A stretch of 64,000 nucleotides of DNA from the NCBI GenBank assembly GCA_001464865.1, contig LNEG01000115.1, positions 40,351 through 104,350 of the forward strand, read 5' to 3'. Positions 60,621 to 64,000 of the stretch are shown in pieces. Numbering within the stretch: position 1 is the first letter of the stretch; the number at the start of each line of letters is the position of its first letter. The notes beneath the pieces were generated by a model. That model searched no databases, was not told where the DNA came from, and saw only the letters and a program-made list of their open reading frames with translations. Source of the stretch: Burkholderiales bacterium Ga0074133. Lineage in GTDB: Bacteria; Pseudomonadota; Gammaproteobacteria; Burkholderiales; Burkholderiaceae_C. The position numbers and the translations under genes were made by a program.

Positions 60621-61397
60621 CTAAGCCGCCTTTCGGCGAAACACCAGCCGCTCGGCTGTGGACGCGCCCGGTGCAAAGCCGTAACCATCGAGGTCAAAGG
60701 CCTCCAGCTGGTGGGGCGTGGCCACGCGGTGGGTAATGGCGAAGCGCGCCATCAGCCCACGGGCCCGCTTGGCATAAAAGCTGATGATCTTGTACTGGCC
60801 GCCCTTCCAGTCCTCGAACACACATTCAATCACCCGTGCCTTGAGCACCGACACATCGACCGCCTTGAAGTATTCCTGCGAAGCCAAGTTGACCACCACC
60901 GGCGTGGTGTCGGCGCGCAGGCGCGCATTGAGGTGATCGGCAATCTGGCGACCCCAGAACTGGTAGAGGTTGCTGCCTGCATCGGTTCCCAGGCGCGTGC
61001 CCATTTCGAGCCGGTAGGGCTGCATGCGATCGAGTGGGCGCAGCACGCCGTACAGCCCGCTCAGGACCGCCACATGCTGCTGGGCCCAGGCGAGATCCTG
61101 CGCATCGAGCGATCGTGCCTGCAGGCCGTCATACACATCGCCATCAAACGCCAGCAGGGCCTGCCGGGAGTTGCCAGCCGTGAAGCGGGGCGTCCAGGCG
61201 GCATAGCGCGCCACGTTCAGGGCCGCCAGCTTGTCGCTCAGCTCCATCAGCGAGGCGATCTCCTGTGGCGATTTCTGGCGCAGCACCTCGATCAGCGCCT
61301 TGGACTGCGGCACGAACTGCGGCGTGGTGTGCGGCAGGTCATCGGGCAGCGGCGTGTCGTAGTCGAGCGACTTGGCGGGAGACAGCAGGAAAAGCAT
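60621..61397 (-). CDS. yaaA: peroxide stress protein YaaA
   Basis: 'MLFLLSPAKSLDYDTPLP', 'YGVLRPLDRMQPYRLEMGTRL', 'ISFYAKRARGLMARF'. Confidence 0.96.
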   Translation of the reverse strand: MLFLLSPAKSLDYDTPLPDDLPHTTPQFVPQSKALIEVLRQKSPQEIASLMELSDKLAALNVARYAAWTPRFTAGNSRQALLAFDGDVYDGLQARSLDAQDLAWAQQHVAVLSGLYGVLRPLDRMQPYRLEMGTRLGTDAGSNLYQFWGRQIADHLNARLRADTTPVVVNLASQEYFKAVDVSVLKARVIECVFEDWKGGQYKIISFYAKRARGLMARFAITHRVATPHQLEAFDLDGYGFAPGASTAERLVFRRKAA

Positions 61398-61707
61398 GGC
61401 GATGACAACGCATGAGGAAGGAGAAAGGACCAGCAGGTAAACGGACAAACCTGCAGGCCGGCGACGATGGCTACCAGCCGCGCAGTATTGCGGCAGGGTG
61501 TTGGCGAACCGGGCTGTCGGTGGTGCCGCAGCCCATGGCTTCTGACGGTGCCCGAACGCCGCCGGGGCGCCGAGATGGTACCGGCTGCCCTGCAGGCCAC
61601 CGGATCACGGGGTTTTGCCCGCCGTGCGGCGTGCAAACAAAAATGGCGGCCGAGGCCGCCTTTTTGTGCTGCGCCCAGTGCCGGAGCACCGGGCGCGACT
61701 GCCGGGA

Positions 61708-64000
61708 TCAGGCGGCCGGTGGCTGCTCAAACGGCAGCTTCATGGCCGAGAGATCGCGGCGTGTCTCCACCAGCACCAGCGGACCTTCGTCGATGACGAC
61801 GGCTGGAGGGCGCTCGCGGGGCACGCGCACCGGCTGTGGCTCGGCGGCGATGGATGCCTGCACCGCGGCCACCTTGGCGGCGTCGGAGTTCACCCATTGC
61901 AGACCGGAGGACGCTGCCACCTGGTGCAGCGCATCGAGGGGCAGTTCAAAGCCCTGGACCTTGGGCATGCCGTTGCCTGCCGCGCTGGAAGCTGCCGATG
62001 GGGCTGGCGCTGCCGGTGAAACGACCGGCGCGGGCGCTGGCACAGGAGCCTGCACGGGGGCTGCAGGAGCCGGTGCCGCCACCACAGGGGCTGCTACTGC
62101 GACCGCGGGGGCGGATGCCACCGGAGCCGCGACTGCCGCGGGCACATGGACGGCAGAGGCCGTTTGTGCCGAAGGCTGAGCCTGCGCTGAAGCCGCTTCA
62201 CCGGGGGCCGTTGCTGCGGTGTTGAAGTAGCTGCGGCGTGGGGCTTCATCCTGTGCCGGTTCCGCTGCGCGGTCTGCGCTGGCGGCCACCGTCGGGTCAA
62301 AGTCCATCATCGCAGGGGCAGCCGCGCCAGCGCTATCGCGCGCCCCGCGTTCGCGGCGGTCACGGCCGTAGCGGTCGCGGGAGCGGCGCTCGCGGCGCTG
62401 CTCTTCGCTGCCGGCGTTGCCGGTGCTCACTTCATTGCCGGAGAGGTCCAGGTCAGGCAGGCTGGCCAGCGGTGCTGTGTCCACAAAGTCTGCGGGGCCG
62501 TTCGCAGGTGCTGCGTTGGTCGCGTCCTGGCCTTCGGCCGAGCGGGGTGCCCGGTCGCCGCGCTCGGTGCGCTCGCCACGGCCACCGCGTTCGCCGCGTT
62601 CACGGCGGGGGCCGCGTTCGCCGCGGGGCTGCTGTGCAGCACCGGCATCCGTCGCCACTGCGTTGCTGCCTGGCATTTCGACCTGGCCCTGCGCGCCAGC
62701 TTCGCCGTTCAGCGATGCAGCCTGGTGGTTGCGGGGCTCGGCATCCCGGCGGCCACGGCCACCTTCGCGGCCACCCTCGCGGCCATTTCGGCCTTCACGG
62801 GGCTCACGCGGCTCGCGTGGTTCACGGGCTTCGCTGCCCTCGGGGCGGCGATCACCATCGCGGGGTGCGCGACCTTCGGTCGAACGCTCGCCACGGCGGC
62901 CGCGTCCTTCTGCAGGTGCGCCGCCTTCACGCTGGGCATCCCTCGGGGCGCCGTCACGGTTGCCATCGCGGCCACCGCGGCGGCCACGGCCTTCGCTGTT
63001 GCGGCCATCACGGCGGGGCTCGCCCCGACCGGTGGTTTCGGGTGTGGCAGCAGGGGCCGGTGCAGCCACCGGTGCGGGTGCCGCGGCGGGGGCGCTGCCG
63101 CCACCGAACAGGCTCTTGATCCAGCCGAAGAAGCCTTGCTCCTGCGGAGCAGCCACAGGAGCGGGTGCGGGTGCCGCCACGGGGGCAGGGGCAGCTGCGG
63201 CGGGTGCCGGGCGCTGGCCTGCGCGCGGTGGTCGTGCAGCGCCTTCGGGACGGGGCTCGGCGACCGGAGCCGGTGCGTCGGGCAGTACGCCCTTGATCAC
63301 GGGCGTCTGCTTGTTGGTAGGCTCCTGCGAGCGGCGCGTCACGGCGGTGGGGTCTTCCACGTCTTCGGCGAGCTTGTAGCTGGCCTCGATGTGGTCGAGG
63401 CGCGGGTCGTCGTGCTTGAGGCGTTCCAGACGGTAGTTCGGGGTTTCCAGCGTCTTGTTGGGAACCATCAGCACGGCCACGCGCTGCTTGAGTTCGATCT
63501 TCGCGATCTCGGTACGCTTTTCGTTGAGCAGGAACGAAGCCACTTCCACGGGCACCTGGCAGTGCACGGCGGCCGTGTTGTCCTTCATGGACTCTTCCTG
63601 GATGATTCGCAGGATCTGCAGTGCCGACGATTCGGTGTCGCGGATGTGGCCTGCGCCGCCGCAGCGGGGGCAGGGGATGGACGAGCCTTCCGAGAGGGCG
63701 GGCTTGAGGCGCTGGCGGCTCATTTCCATCAGGCCGAACTTGCTGATGGTGCCGAACTGCACGCGGGCGCGGTCCTGGCGCAGCGCATCGCGCAGGCGGT
63801 TTTCCACTTCGCGGCGGTTCTTCGACTCTTCCATGTCGATGAAGTCAATCACGATCAGGCCGCCGAGGTCGCGCAGGCGCATCTGGCGCGCCACTTCGTC
63901 AGCGGCTTCCAGGTTGGTACGGGTGGCGGTTTCCTCGATGTCGCCGCCCTTGATGGCGCGGGCCGAGTTCACGTCCACCGACACCAGCGCTTCGGTGTGG
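61708..64000 (-). CDS. rne: ribonuclease E, 3' part (N-terminus beyond window)
   Basis: '[56 protein letters not shown]', Zn-link 'CPRCGGAGH', disordered Arg-rich C-term. Confidence 0.95.
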   Translation of the reverse strand, partial: HTEALVSVDVNSARAIKGGDIEETATRTNLEAADEVARQMRLRDLGGLIVIDFIDMEESKNRREVENRLRDALRQDRARVQFGTISKFGLMEMSRQRLKPALSEGSSIPCPRCGGAGHIRDTESSALQILRIIQEESMKDNTAAVHCQVPVEVASFLLNEKRTEIAKIELKQRVAVLMVPNKTLETPNYRLERLKHDDPRLDHIEASYKLAEDVEDPTAVTRRSQEPTNKQTPVIKGVLPDAPAPVAEPRPEGAARPPRAGQRPAPAAAAPAPVAAPAPAPVAAPQEQGFFGWIKSLFGGGSAPAAAPAPVAAPAPAATPETTGRGEPRRDGRNSEGRGRRGGRDGNRDGAPRDAQREGGAPAEGRGRRGERSTEGRAPRDGDRRPEGSEAREPREPREPREGRNGREGGREGGRGRRDAEPRNHQAASLNGEAGAQGQVEMPGSNAVATDAGAAQQPRGERGPRRERGERGGRGERTERGDRAPRSAEGQDATNAAPANGPADFVDTAPLASLPDLDLSGNEVSTGNAGSEEQRRERRSRDRYGRDRRERGARDSAGAAAPAMMDFDPTVAASADRAAEPAQDEAPRRSYFNTAATAPGEAASAQAQPSAQTASAVHVPAAVAAPVASAPAVAVAAPVVAAPAPAAPVQAPVPAPAPVVSPAAPAPSAASSAAGNGMPKVQGFELPLDALHQVAASSGLQWVNSDAAKVAAVQASIAAEPQPVRVPRERPPAVVIDEGPLVLVETRRDLSAMKLPFEQPPAA

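Noticed and set aside
62238-63379. 293 and 320 aa plus-strand ORFs opposite the RNase E tail
   Set aside because: Arg/Ser/Pro-rich shadow ORFs of a repetitive disordered coding region.

Overview
The window is 64 kb of GC-rich bacterial chromosome. Protein style and repeat content suggest a beta-proteobacterium of the Comamonadaceae (Acidovorax-like); this is inferred, not searched. About 47 protein-coding genes can be supported. I saw no rRNA, tRNA, CRISPR array, prophage or intact transposase. Recognisable blocks: yghU-type GST; a LysR/D-amino-acid dehydrogenase/aspartate racemase/two solute-binding-protein block; ZIP transporter plus orphan two-domain arsA; algR/algZ-like pair divergent from argH; katE; alpha-2-macroglobulin / small membrane protein / pbpC; a PAS-GGDEF protein; lldD-like; a low-GC cluster of small orphan ORFs; a core-MetE (MesD-like) methionine synthase; a co-directional ~14 kb block (ECF sigma/anti-sigma, DUF4331, lipoprotein, TPR, HupE/UreJ-like, DUF3034, secreted truncated haemoglobin, cupredoxin-like protein, PleD-like GGDEF, CHASE hybrid kinase); TPP enzyme/FAD oxidoreductase; dinB, queF, P4H, yaaA and a truncated rne. 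The most unusual signals are in the non-coding and inserted DNA: (i) a ~268 bp MITE-like element with 22 bp perfect inverted ends, TTA flanks and two nested hairpin arms, plus a 50 bp 'ends-only' relative elsewhere; (ii) a dispersed AT-rich palindromic repeat family (7 copies by eye), several directly after stop codons and three overlapping coding sequence (inside pbpC, over a signal peptide, over a start codon); (iii) a GC-rich palindromic repeat inserted in frame in the alpha-2-macroglobulin gene. The best candidate for an uncharacterised protein system is the 37.7-51.9 kb sigma-factor / DUF4331 / periplasmic globin-cupredoxin / c-di-GMP block.
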